A stretch of 64,000 bases of DNA from Streptomyces sp. NBC_01454 (lineage in GTDB: Bacteria > Actinomycetota > Actinomycetes > Streptomycetales > Streptomycetaceae), in assembly GCF_036227565.1 (NCBI RefSeq), contig NZ_CP109460.1:7874001-7938000 (forward strand). Direction: 5' to 3'. Under the pieces are notes generated by a model, which did no database searches, was not told the DNA's origin, and worked only from the letters and a program-made list of their open reading frames with translations. Made by a program: the position numbers and the translations under genes. The stretch's first letter is position 1; each line of letters starts with the position of its first letter. Shown here piece by piece: positions 1 to 8,091 of the stretch.

Positions 1-547
1 TTCCAGGGAGATGTGGGGGGACTTGTTCCGCTCGGAGCTCTTGTGGCCCGGTCTGTGCCTCGACACTACGGGACGGCGTTTAAGGGAATGGCCAGCAGAA
101 ATACAGCGAGAACCTCGCGAATGATCAGGTGACGCCGATTCCTTTCTGATTCCAGGCGGCCTCGATGCGTAGTCCGTGCTGTTCATGACAGAGGTACTGG
201 ATCGAGTTGCGCCGAATCCGGAAGTGGTTGCAGGCGATCGAATGCGTCAATTCGTTGAATCCGTGGCCGGAATTCGCTGAATCCTGGCCGTGCTTGCTCC
301 TCAGTCGGCCCCGGGCCGGCCAACCGTCCGACTCATTGCACCTTCGGATTCTTAACTCTCCCTTACTGAATGCTGTCGGAGTGCTGGATGTTCCGGTAAC
401 CCCCGTCCGGCGGCTGCGCCATTCGGTGGATGCCCAGGCCACCACCGAGGCGTGTGCCGGTAGCACAGCACCGTACGGACTTGGGAAAGATCGTGACTCG
501 GGGGAAGGTTCCGGCGGTTGCGGCCTGACGTTTGCGAACCTGAAGGC
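1..547. other. No supportable gene; upstream region of response regulator
   Basis: Open frames here are short or are antisense shadows of the response regulator that follows. A minus-strand frame runs through the region but has no recognisable domain, and its bulk overlaps the regulator gene. The stretch is less GC-rich than its surroundings (for example the run around 345-370), which fits promoter DNA for the downstream two-component operon. I see no clear RNA gene or convincing -35/-10 pair. Confidence 0.4.
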
Positions 548-1309
548 ATGCATGTGCTGCTGATCGAAGACGACGACCGGGTGGCCGGACCGTTGATGGA
601 GGGCCTGGACCGCTTCGGGTTCACCGTGGAACACGCCCGCAACGGCACCGACGGCCTGTCCGCACCGGAACCGGCGATGGTGTTGTTGGACCTGGGGCTG
701 CCCGATATGGACGGCATCGACGTCTGCCGTGCGCTGCGCGCCCGGTCTTCCGTACCGATCATCATGATCACTGCCAGGGACGACGAGGTGGACCGGGTGC
801 TCGGTCTGGAGCTGGGCGCGGACGACTACGTTTCCAAGCCGTTCGGCGTGCGGGAACTGGTGGCCCGGATCCGCGCCGTCACCCGCCGCACCCTGGCGCC
901 GGACCCGGCTTCGGGCGGTACGGATCCCGGGGCGTCTCGCGGCACGGCCGAGGCGGGGGCACTCGGCGCCCAGCGGATCGGCCCGCTGACCATCGACCAC
1001 CGCACCCGGCAAGTCCGTCTGCACCAATCGTCGATCGCCCTGGCCCCCAAGGAGTTCGACCTGCTCGTCTGCCTCGCCGAAGACCCCGGAGCCGTCTGCT
1101 CCCGCCAGCAAATCCTCGATACGGCCTGGGAACCCAACTACTTCGGCCCCACCAAGACCCTGGACGTCCACATCGCCGCGCTGCGCCGCAAACTAGGCGA
1201 CTCCTCCTGGATCGAGAACATCCGCGGCATCGGTTTCCGCCTGGTTCCGCCGGCCGATCGCGACGGAACCTCTAACCCACCGCCTGGACTCGACGGAGGC
1301 ACCCGGTGA
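548..1309 (+). CDS. OmpR/PhoB-type two-component response regulator
   Basis: 253-aa DNA-binding response regulator. The receiver domain occupies about residues 1-115: acidic pocket IEDDD near the N-terminus, phospho-acceptor Asp48 in LLDLGLPDMDG, conserved Lys in the SKPFG motif. A winged-helix output domain spans about 150-240 (LAPKEFDLLVCLAEDPG, then TLDVHIAALRRKLGD). I chose the ATG at 548 because the receiver fold begins there (MHVLLIEDDD); an in-frame upstream ATG at 518 adds ten residues not expected in the family. The last codon overlaps the sensor kinase start (GTGA at 1306-1309), so the two are translationally coupled. The linker of about 35 residues rich in Gly, Ala and Ser is longer than usual. 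Signal and targets cannot be read from sequence. Confidence 0.92.
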   Translation: MHVLLIEDDDRVAGPLMEGLDRFGFTVEHARNGTDGLSAPEPAMVLLDLGLPDMDGIDVCRALRARSSVPIIMITARDDEVDRVLGLELGADDYVSKPFGVRELVARIRAVTRRTLAPDPASGGTDPGASRGTAEAGALGAQRIGPLTIDHRTRQVRLHQSSIALAPKEFDLLVCLAEDPGAVCSRQQILDTAWEPNYFGPTKTLDVHIAALRRKLGDSSWIENIRGIGFRLVPPADRDGTSNPPPGLDGGTR

Positions 1310-2841
1310 CCCGTCGCCTCGTATGCAGCTACCTCAGCCTCATGCTGCTCGTCCTCCTCGCCCTCGAAGTGCCGTTCGGCTTCGTCTACGGCCGCGGTGA
1401 GCTGTCCCGCTTCTCCAGCTCGGCGGAACAGGGCGCGATGACGCTCGCCGACGTCTGTGAGGAGAAGCTCGAACGGGGACTGGCAGCCGAGCTGCCAGAG
1501 CTCGCCCGCAACTACAGCCGGCGTACCGGCAGCCGTGTGATCGTCGCCGACCGGAACGGCATCGTCCGCACGGACACCGACCACGCCCCCGCCGCCACCA
1601 CCGTCGGCAAAGACCTGTCCGCCGAGCCTGACATCGCCACCGCACTGCACAATCAGCCCGTCATCGAGACCCGCGACGCCCCGGCCTCGGACGGCGAGGC
1701 CCTGTTCGCCACGGTCCCCAAAACCTCCGGCGCCGACAACGCCGTCACCTGCGTCGTACGGGCCCTCCACCCCCTCGACTCGCTCACCGAGAAGGTCCAC
1801 ACCACCTGGGCGGTACTCGCCGCCGTCGGACTGGGGGTACTGGCCGCCGTCGCCGTGATCGGGTTCGCGCTCGCCCGCTCGATCACCCGTCCCATCCGGG
1901 CCCTGGAACGCGCCACCGCACAACTCGCAGACGGCCGCCTCACCGATCCCCCGGCCACCGATCACGGACCGCCTGAACTGCGTCGATTATCTGCCTCGTT
2001 CACCCGGACCGCGACGCGACTCCAGCACCTGCTCCGCGCCCAGCAGGCATTCGCCTCCGAGGCATCACACCAGCTCAAAACCCCGCTGACCGCCCTGCGC
2101 CTGCGCCTGGAGAACTTTGAGCCCCACCTCGCCCCCAGCGCACAAGGCAGCCTCGACGAAGCACTCGCGGAAGTGGAACGGCTCAGCCGTATGGTCCAAG
2201 GGCTGCTCGCCCTGGCCCGACTGGAGAACTCCGCCATCACACCCGAGGCCACGGACCTCGACAGCGTGGTCGCCGACCGCGCCGCCATCTGGACAGCCTT
2301 CGCCGGCGAACAAGGCGTCGACATCACCGTGACCGGGGCGAAAGCCGGTCATGTCTGGGCGGTCCCGGGCGCGCTCGACGGGATCATCGACAACCTGCTC
2401 TCCAACGCGCTGCGCGCATCCCCGCCGGGAACAGCCATCACCTTGACCACCGTCGCTGCCCCCGGCGACGGCGGCCGCATGCCGCCGATGGTCGAGCTGC
2501 ACGTCGTTGACGAGGGCCCCGGCATGACCGGAACCGAACGGCAGCGCGCCTTCGACCGGTTCTGGCGCGCAGCTGATGCCCACCACGATGGCACCGGCCT
2601 GGGTCTTCCCATGGTCCGGCAACTCACCCGGGCCTGCGGTGGCAAGGTCTCCCTGCACGCAGCACCCCGCGGCGGCCTCGACGCCGCCGTCCGCCTCCGC
2701 CCCGCCCGTGCCGCACCCACCCGTATGGGGGCGCGGGCCGAGACAGAGCGCGGACCTGTCACCGAAGGCAGGTCTGCTGCCACTCGATCGACGACATGTT
2801 CAGCGCGGCTTCCGCGAGGGCCTGCGCCGAGGCGGACTTGA
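1306..2841 (+). CDS. Sensor histidine kinase with run-on C-terminus
   Basis: 511-aa membrane sensor kinase paired with the regulator at 548. It has an N-terminal membrane segment (about residues 7-28), an extracytoplasmic sensor of about 130 residues, a second membrane segment (168-190), HAMP, a HisKA domain with His255 in ASHQLKTP, then HATPase motifs: N box NLLSNALRAS (363-372), G1 DEGPGM and G2 GTGLGL. GTG start overlaps the upstream stop. The kinase fold ends near residue 468 (GGLDAAVRLRPA). The remaining 43 residues are Arg/Thr/Pro-rich without family character, and the last 27 are read antisense through the 3' end of the HD-hydrolase pseudogene. The original stop may therefore have been lost. 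Codon 228 (1987-1989) is a rare TTA Leu codon. Confidence 0.9.
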   Translation: MTRRLVCSYLSLMLLVLLALEVPFGFVYGRGELSRFSSSAEQGAMTLADVCEEKLERGLAAELPELARNYSRRTGSRVIVADRNGIVRTDTDHAPAATTVGKDLSAEPDIATALHNQPVIETRDAPASDGEALFATVPKTSGADNAVTCVVRALHPLDSLTEKVHTTWAVLAAVGLGVLAAVAVIGFALARSITRPIRALERATAQLADGRLTDPPATDHGPPELRRLSASFTRTATRLQHLLRAQQAFASEASHQLKTPLTALRLRLENFEPHLAPSAQGSLDEALAEVERLSRMVQGLLALARLENSAITPEATDLDSVVADRAAIWTAFAGEQGVDITVTGAKAGHVWAVPGALDGIIDNLLSNALRASPPGTAITLTTVAAPGDGGRMPPMVELHVVDEGPGMTGTERQRAFDRFWRAADAHHDGTGLGLPMVRQLTRACGGKVSLHAAPRGGLDAAVRLRPARAAPTRMGARAETERGPVTEGRSAATRSTTCSARLPRGPAPRRT

Positions 2842-3350
2842 GGCCGGCCAGGCCGGCGTCGATCCAGTTCTGAACGATGCTGCATCACTGCTCGCGGTAT
2901 TCGGCGGCCTGGATCAGGCATTCCAGCTTGTCGGCGTCGTGGGCCACGAGACCTCAAGGGAGTCGCCGTTCCCGTACTCGTCGACGACGCGCTGAACTCC
3001 AGCGGCGACGGAGGGGGGAGCGGCAGAGACTTGGTCGGCGGTGACCCTTTCGTTCGAGGCCGCTTCCGGGTAGCGGCGTCCGGAGTGCGGGATATCGCCG
3101 ACGCGGGTCTCCTGGGTGTCATGGTGCGTGGTCGTCCCGTCCGACATGGCGCCTCCGGTGTCAGTGCTGGTGATCGCGTAGAACGCAATGCCCGGCGTCC
3201 AGTTCGGCACACGGTCGCCACGACGGGCGAGGGCGGCAGCAGTAGAACGTGCCTCTGCCCAACGCCGGATTGCTCGGCGGGAGCGGTCCGTGGACAAGAA
3301 CCGGCCCGCCAACTGCTGCAGCACGTCTGTCCCGTGGCGTAGCCACGGGC
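2759..3350 (-). pseudogene. Decayed HD-domain (YfbR/HDDC2-like) hydrolase
   Basis: The minus strand encodes pieces of one HD-superfamily phosphohydrolase in different frames. From 3147 down to about 2955 it reads HHDTQETRVGDIPHSGRRY and ends VDEYGNGDSLE, matching the HD motif and following helices. After a frameshift near 2950-2960 another frame continues VAHDADKLECLIQAAEYREQ, meets an in-frame TGA at 2885-2887 where the family usually has Gly, then continues as far as SSIEWQQTCLR and a stop at 2759-2761. Upstream (about 3150-3350) weaker similarity to the N-terminal part persists (GIAFYAI). A GGAGG sequence sits just before the ATG at 3147, so a 77-residue fragment could still be made. Enzyme function is very likely lost. 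Confidence 0.75.
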
Positions 3351-3385
3351 GAGCAACGCCCGGTTGCCGGCCGGCGACAGTCGGC

Positions 3386-4786
3386 TCAGCAGGGGATGCG
3401 GAGGGTGACGGCGGCGCCGTGTTCGGTGTTCTCGGCGTGGGCGGTGCCGCCGTGGGAGGCGGCGACGGCGGCGACGAAGGCGAGGCCGAGGCCGGATCCG
3501 GGGCTGGTGCGGCTGGCTTCGGCGCGGGTGAAGCGGTCGAACGCGGTGGGGAGGAAGTCGGCGGGGAAGCCGGGGCCTTCGTCGGCGACCGTGAGGTGGA
3601 GCGTGTGGTCGTGGGCGGTGGCGGTGATGTGGATGGCGCCGGTGCTGTAGCGCAGGGCGTTGTTGACGAGGTTGGACACGGCGGGGCGGATCCATCGGGT
3701 GTCCACGTCCACGGTGGCGGGCGGGGCGTCGACGGTGAGGGTGCGGTGGTCACGTGCGGCGGTCGGGCGGTAGGGGGCGAGGGCTGCGGTGACCAGTTCG
3801 GGGAGATCGGCGGCGGTGCGGGTGAGGTGTGCGGTGCCGCTGAGTTCTTCGAGGTCCAGGAGGGCGTTGGACAGGTCGATCAGCCGCTGGACCTCGGCGT
3901 CGACCGAGCGGAGGGTGTCGGTGAGTTCGGCCGCGGTGCGCGGCCGGTGCAGGGCGACGTCGAGTTCGGCGCGCAGCAGGGAGAGCGGGGTGCGCAGCTC
4001 GTGGCTGGCGTCGGCGAGGAAGCGGCGTTCGTGTGCGGCGGCGGCTTCGAGGCGGTCGAGCATCCGGTTGAGGGTGTGTCCGAGCCGGGTGAGTTCGTCG
4101 TCGCGGTCCTCGGGGACGGGCAGCCGTACGCCGGACGCGCCGTCGGCCAGGGTCGCTGCACGGCGCCGGTAGCGCTCGACGGGGCCCAGGGCGGCGCGGG
4201 CGGTGCGGTAGCCGACGTAGGAGGCGGCGAGCAGGGTGAGTCCGGCGGCGATGCCGAGCTGGGCGAGCAGTTCGCGCAGAGCCTCGTCGCGGTGGCCGCG
4301 GCGCAGGGCCGCGACGGCGATCACGGTGTGGTGGTCGGGCAGGCGGACCCGCTGGGCCTCCAGCCGCAGGGTGTGCGGGTCGAGCGGCAGCAGCCCGCCG
4401 ATGTCGCGGTGGATGGTGGCGCCGTCGACGGCGGCGGCGACCTGGGCCGGGGCGAGGAGCTGTTCTTTGCGGACGAGGTTGCTGGCCTTGACGATGTGGC
4501 CGTGGGGGTCCAGGAGCTGGTAAGCGCTGCCGTCGGGGCCTTGCGGCGGCCGGCCGGCGCGCAGGGTGGTCATCAGGGTGTGGTGGTAGGTGGCCACGTC
4601 CGCGTTGAGCTGCTGGTCCAGGGCGCTTTGGACCCGCCAGTACACCAGGGCGGTGGCTCCGCCGAGGACGAGGGACATGGCGGCGGCGACGGCGAGGACC
4701 AGGCGGAGCACGATGGGCAGCCGGCGCGGCAGGCTCAGGATCCGGGGGCGGCGGCCCGGCTCGGTCGCGCCGTCCGGGGGTGTCAT
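3386..4786 (-). CDS. Sensor histidine kinase
   Basis: 466-aa sensor kinase. A membrane segment near residues 24-48 is followed by an extracytoplasmic region of about 120 residues, a second membrane segment (about 175-197), HAMP, HisKA with the phospho-acceptor His in DASHELRTPLS, and HATPase with NLVNNALRYS, DEGPGF and GSGLGLAFV. I chose the ATG at 4786 because it overlaps the stop of the upstream response regulator (ATGA, 4783-4786); the longer frame to 4924 lies wholly inside that gene. It forms a two-gene operon with the regulator, transcribed leftwards. The architecture is that of generic TcrY/CseC-like actinobacterial kinases; the ligand is unknown. Confidence 0.92.
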   Translation of the reverse strand: MTPPDGATEPGRRPRILSLPRRLPIVLRLVLAVAAAMSLVLGGATALVYWRVQSALDQQLNADVATYHHTLMTTLRAGRPPQGPDGSAYQLLDPHGHIVKASNLVRKEQLLAPAQVAAAVDGATIHRDIGGLLPLDPHTLRLEAQRVRLPDHHTVIAVAALRRGHRDEALRELLAQLGIAAGLTLLAASYVGYRTARAALGPVERYRRRAATLADGASGVRLPVPEDRDDELTRLGHTLNRMLDRLEAAAAHERRFLADASHELRTPLSLLRAELDVALHRPRTAAELTDTLRSVDAEVQRLIDLSNALLDLEELSGTAHLTRTAADLPELVTAALAPYRPTAARDHRTLTVDAPPATVDVDTRWIRPAVSNLVNNALRYSTGAIHITATAHDHTLHLTVADEGPGFPADFLPTAFDRFTRAEASRTSPGSGLGLAFVAAVAASHGGTAHAENTEHGAAVTLRIPC

Positions 4787-5454
4787 GGCCGGGTCTCCAG
4801 GCGATAGCCCGTGCCGCGCAGGGTGGTGATGCTGGCCCGGCCGAAGGGCTTGTCGATCTTCGCGCGGAGCTTGGAGATGTGCACGTCGATGGCGTTGCTG
4901 TGCAGGTCCACCTCGCCGTCCCACACCTCGTCCAGCAATCGGGCCCGGCTGACCACGCGTCCGGCGTTGTCCATGAGCACCGAGAGCACGGCGAACTCCC
5001 GGCGCGACAGTTCCAGCTCAGTGTCCGCTCGCCAGGCGCGCTGCTGCTCGGGGTCCAGAGTCAGGTCGCCGACCTCCAGCCGTCCGGTGAGGGCGGGCCG
5101 ACGGCGGGAGACGGCGCGCAGCCGGGCGTGCAGTTCCTCCATGGCGAAGGGCTTGACCAGGTAGTCGTCGGCGCCGGCGTCCAGGCCGGCGACGCGCTCG
5201 CTGATCGCGCTGCGGGCGGTCAGCAGCACCACGGGCACGTCGCTGCCCTCCCGGCGCAGGGTGCGGCAGACCGCTACGCCGTCCATGCCGGGCAGCATCA
5301 CGTCCATGACGACGGCGTCCACCCGAGGGTCGCGGGCAGCATCGAGGCCGCCGGGACCGTCGTAGCGGCTCTCGGCGGTGTGTCCGGACTCGCGCAGGTA
5401 GCGGACGATCAGGTCGGCGAGCTTGACCTCGTCTTCGACGACCAGGAAATGCAC
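4783..5454 (-). CDS. OmpR/PhoB-type response regulator
   Basis: 223-aa response regulator. The receiver has VVEDEVKLADL at the start, phospho-acceptor Asp51 in VVMDVMLPGMDG, TARS and a Lys in VKPFAMEELHARL. The winged-helix output domain (about 125-222) contains LSRREFAVLSVLM, VDVHISKLRAKI-like residues and ends LRGTGYRLE. The GTG at 5454 is preferred because the receiver begins exactly there (VHFLVVEDE); the frame extends upstream to 5529 but adds 25 residues without receiver character. It is transcribed away from the DUF4956 operon at 5632, leaving a shared intergenic region of about 180 bp that must hold both promoters. Confidence 0.92.
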   Translation of the reverse strand: MHFLVVEDEVKLADLIVRYLRESGHTAESRYDGPGGLDAARDPRVDAVVMDVMLPGMDGVAVCRTLRREGSDVPVVLLTARSAISERVAGLDAGADDYLVKPFAMEELHARLRAVSRRRPALTGRLEVGDLTLDPEQQRAWRADTELELSRREFAVLSVLMDNAGRVVSRARLLDEVWDGEVDLHSNAIDVHISKLRAKIDKPFGRASITTLRGTGYRLETRP

Positions 5455-5631
5455 GGCGGAAGAGTAACCCGGCGGGTACGGCCGATGACACGGGCCATGG
5501 TGCACGGGCAGCGGACGGCAAACCTTCATGGTCCGTTAATGCGTGATCTCTAGCGTGCGTCGCCTTACGGCAGTAAGCGGCCCGGACCGCCACGGGTCTC
5601 GGACGCTGCCGGGAACGGAGACCACACACCC

Positions 5632-6318
5632 ATGCCCGCCCCGACAATCACGCTCGCCGGCAAGAGTCTCGCCGAGGCGCTGACAGTGGGAGACCTGACG
5701 GCGCGTGCCGGACTGGACGTGCTCGCCCTGTTGGTGCTGGTCGGCTGGCTGTACCGGCGTCGCCGCACGGGGCCGGAGATGCCGCTGGCGCTGACCGCGC
5801 TCAACCTCGGACTGTTCGCCGCGATGACCGCGATCAGCGCCGGGAAGTTCCCGGCCGGCGTGGGCTTCGGACTCTTCGGCATCCTGTCGCTGGTCCGGCT
5901 TCGCAGCGCCGCGTTCACGGTCAGGGACGTCGCGTACGCCTTCGTCGCGCTGGTGATCGCCCTGGGAGACGGGCTGCCGCAGCGTGAGACATGGCTGGTC
6001 ATCGGCGTGGACGTGGTGCTGCTCGCCGCGGTCCTGCTGGTCGACGACCCGGCCGCCCACCAGCCCACCCGCACGACGAAGATCACCCTGGACCGTGTCT
6101 ACCGCGACGCGGACGAGATCCGCGACGATCTGGCGGCCCGGCTCGGCGCCGCACCGCTCGCTGTCGAGGTCGACGAGATCGACTACGTGCGCGAGACGAC
6201 CCGGGTTTCCGCCCGGTATCCCGTGGAGGAGACCGCGCAGGTCTTCCTCCCCGGGCCGCGGGACGCGCATCCGCTCTCCCCGGTCTCCGTCGAGGCGGCC
6301 GACGGGAAGTCGCTGTGA
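5632..6318 (+). CDS. DUF4956 membrane protein
   Basis: 228-aa protein with several hydrophobic membrane segments in the first 130 residues (LDVLALLVLVGWLY, FAAMTAISAG, AYAFVALVIALG, IGVDVVLLAAVLLV) and a soluble C-terminal tail of about 95 residues. The pattern KFPAGVGFGLFGILSLVRLRS matches my knowledge of DUF4956. This family is commonly found beside VTC-domain proteins, as here. The biochemical role is not established; a link to phosphate polymers or cell-surface assembly is only a guess. The stop overlaps the GTG start of the next gene (GTGA at 6315-6318), so the pair is co-translated. Confidence 0.85.
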   Translation: MPAPTITLAGKSLAEALTVGDLTARAGLDVLALLVLVGWLYRRRRTGPEMPLALTALNLGLFAAMTAISAGKFPAGVGFGLFGILSLVRLRSAAFTVRDVAYAFVALVIALGDGLPQRETWLVIGVDVVLLAAVLLVDDPAAHQPTRTTKITLDRVYRDADEIRDDLAARLGAAPLAVEVDEIDYVRETTRVSARYPVEETAQVFLPGPRDAHPLSPVSVEAADGKSL

Positions 6319-7214
6319 GCGCCGGGACTGCCGTGCACGCCGGGGCGGCCCCGGTCGCGGACCTGGCCGAGGCGTCCGGTGCCCGCGCACGTCTCACCGA
6401 GCGGCTCGGGCTGGACGCCCTGCGGGATGCCTCGCTCGCCGAGATCGACGCCGCGGCCGCACTCCAGCACCGGGTCGACCGCAAGTACCTCGTCCCGGCC
6501 GACTCGGCGGCCCGCCTGGTGGCCGTGCTCGCGGACACCCACCGGGTCCTGGAGATAGGCGGCCGACGCACCACCGACTACCGCAGCACCTACTTCGACA
6601 CGGCCGACCTGGCCGCGTGGCGCGCGCACGTCCAGGGGCGCCGCCGCCGGTGGAAGGTGCGCACCCGGCTGTACGCCGAGGACCGGCTGTGCCGCATCGA
6701 GGTCAAGACCAAGGACGGCCGCGGCGCCACCGTCAAGCACGCGCTGGCCGTGGACGCGGAAGCATACGGCCGGCTGGACGTGGGCAGCAGGGCAGCGGTC
6801 TTCGTCGACCGGATGCTGGGCGACAACCGGACCGCCGTGACCGCCGCCGACCTCGCCCCGGCCGGGGAGGTCCGCTACGTACGGGCTGCCCTCGCCGACC
6901 TCGAAGCGGGCACCCGGGTCACCCTGGACGCCCTGCTCGCCTGCCACCGCGACGACCGGACGGCCGCGCTCGACCCCGGCTACGTCCTGATCGAGACCAA
7001 GGGCGGCCCCCGTCCGGCCGCCGCCGACCGGCACTTGCTCGCCCTGGGCGCCCGGCCGGTGTCCCTGAGCAAGTACGTCATCGGGCTGTCGCTGCTCGTA
7101 CCGGGACTGCCCGACAACGACGTCCGCCGCCTGGCCCGTACCCGATTCCACACGCACCCGCGCAGCGCCGTGCTCCGCGCCGCCGACCGCACCGGAAGGA
7201 ACACCCCCGCATGA
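6315..7214 (+). CDS. VTC-domain protein (polyphosphate polymerase-like)
   Basis: 299-aa soluble protein with the VTC/triphosphate-tunnel fold signature: ALQHRVDRKYLVP (the Arg/Lys-rich first strand), YRSTYFDTADLAAWRAH, RRRRWKVRTRLY, CRIEVKTKDGRG and a late IETKGG with SLSKYVIGLSLL. In yeast the VTC4 domain makes polyphosphate; bacterial homologues next to DUF4956 have no settled function. The charged tunnel residues appear intact. It starts with a GTG overlapping the DUF4956 stop and ends in an ATGA overlap with the PAP2-like gene, indicating one operon. Confidence 0.85.
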   Translation: MSAGTAVHAGAAPVADLAEASGARARLTERLGLDALRDASLAEIDAAAALQHRVDRKYLVPADSAARLVAVLADTHRVLEIGGRRTTDYRSTYFDTADLAAWRAHVQGRRRRWKVRTRLYAEDRLCRIEVKTKDGRGATVKHALAVDAEAYGRLDVGSRAAVFVDRMLGDNRTAVTAADLAPAGEVRYVRAALADLEAGTRVTLDALLACHRDDRTAALDPGYVLIETKGGPRPAAADRHLLALGARPVSLSKYVIGLSLLVPGLPDNDVRRLARTRFHTHPRSAVLRAADRTGRNTPA

Positions 7215-8083
7215 ACAGCACGAGCATCAAGGGCTCCCGCCGCCTGAAGTGGCAGTACCCCGTGATCGCCGTCGTCGCCGCAGGCGCCGCAGGCTTCGGC
7301 CTCATGCACGCCTCGGCCGCGCCCGCCGCGGCGAAGAAGAAGCCCGGCGCCACCGCACTGATCAAGAAGAACCCCCCGCCCGCGCTCTTCTCCGACGCCG
7401 ACGTAGCCGCCCTGGCCAGGCAGCGCCAGGCACAGAAGAGCACCGCGGACGCCCTGTTCGCCCAGTGGAAGAAGGCCCACGGCTCCGAGCGCAACGACCG
7501 CGCCTTCGCGGCCTGGGCCGAGAAGCAGGTGCCCGCCCCGCCCGCCAAGGCGGCCCGCACCGCCGAACTCCACCAGGTGCAACAGCTCGCCAAGACCCGC
7601 ACCGCGGCAGGGAAGAAGGCCGCGACCTGGCTGGAGCTCTACGGCAAGAAGGACATCTGGAAGCTCTACCTGCACGACCAGCGCGAGCTCATTTCCCGGA
7701 GCCAAGGGGACGTGGAGAAGGCCCGGTTGAAGGCCGCCCTCAAACTCGCCAAGACGATCACCGACCAGGTGGCGGCCCGCGACAAGCAGCCGGCGCCCTA
7801 CGTCCTCGACCCGTCGCTGCGCCCCGACAAGCACCTCACCGCCGGGCAGAAGGGCCCCTACTCCTACCCCTCGCGTCACGCCGCCAGGGCCGGCGCCGCG
7901 GTCACGCTCCTCAGCGACTGGGCTCCGCACCGGGCCGAGGACTACCAGGCGATGGCCGCCCAGATCGTCTACTCCCGCACCTACATGGCCGGCCACGTGC
8001 CCAGCGACCTCACCGCCGGCACCCTGGTCGGTGACCTCGTCGGCGACTACCTGCTGAACGCTGCGGCCGGCACGGGCAGTTAG
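7211..8083 (+). CDS. Secreted PAP2-family phosphatase-like protein
   Basis: 290-aa protein with a positively charged N-terminus and hydrophobic signal/anchor (about residues 15-38, ending ASAAPAAA). The C-terminal half carries the acid-phosphatase/PAP2 signature in three parts: a Lys and RP pair (KQPAPYV...LRPDK), PSRHA in place of PSGH, and SRTYMAGHVPSDLTAG, which contains the SRxxxxxHxxxD catalytic His and Asp. The middle is a Lys/Ala-rich helical stretch. Substrate unknown; location outside the membrane fits hydrolysis of an exported phospho-compound. ATGA overlap with the VTC gene places it in the same operon. Confidence 0.82.
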   Translation: MNSTSIKGSRRLKWQYPVIAVVAAGAAGFGLMHASAAPAAAKKKPGATALIKKNPPPALFSDADVAALARQRQAQKSTADALFAQWKKAHGSERNDRAFAAWAEKQVPAPPAKAARTAELHQVQQLAKTRTAAGKKAATWLELYGKKDIWKLYLHDQRELISRSQGDVEKARLKAALKLAKTITDQVAARDKQPAPYVLDPSLRPDKHLTAGQKGPYSYPSRHAARAGAAVTLLSDWAPHRAEDYQAMAAQIVYSRTYMAGHVPSDLTAGTLVGDLVGDYLLNAAAGTGS

Positions 8084-8091
8084 TCACGGTC

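Noticed and set aside
125..1171. Long minus-strand frame of 348 codons opposite the first response regulator
   Set aside because: Low-complexity Gly/Arg/Gln-rich translation, antisense to a clear response regulator; a compositional shadow of high-GC coding DNA.
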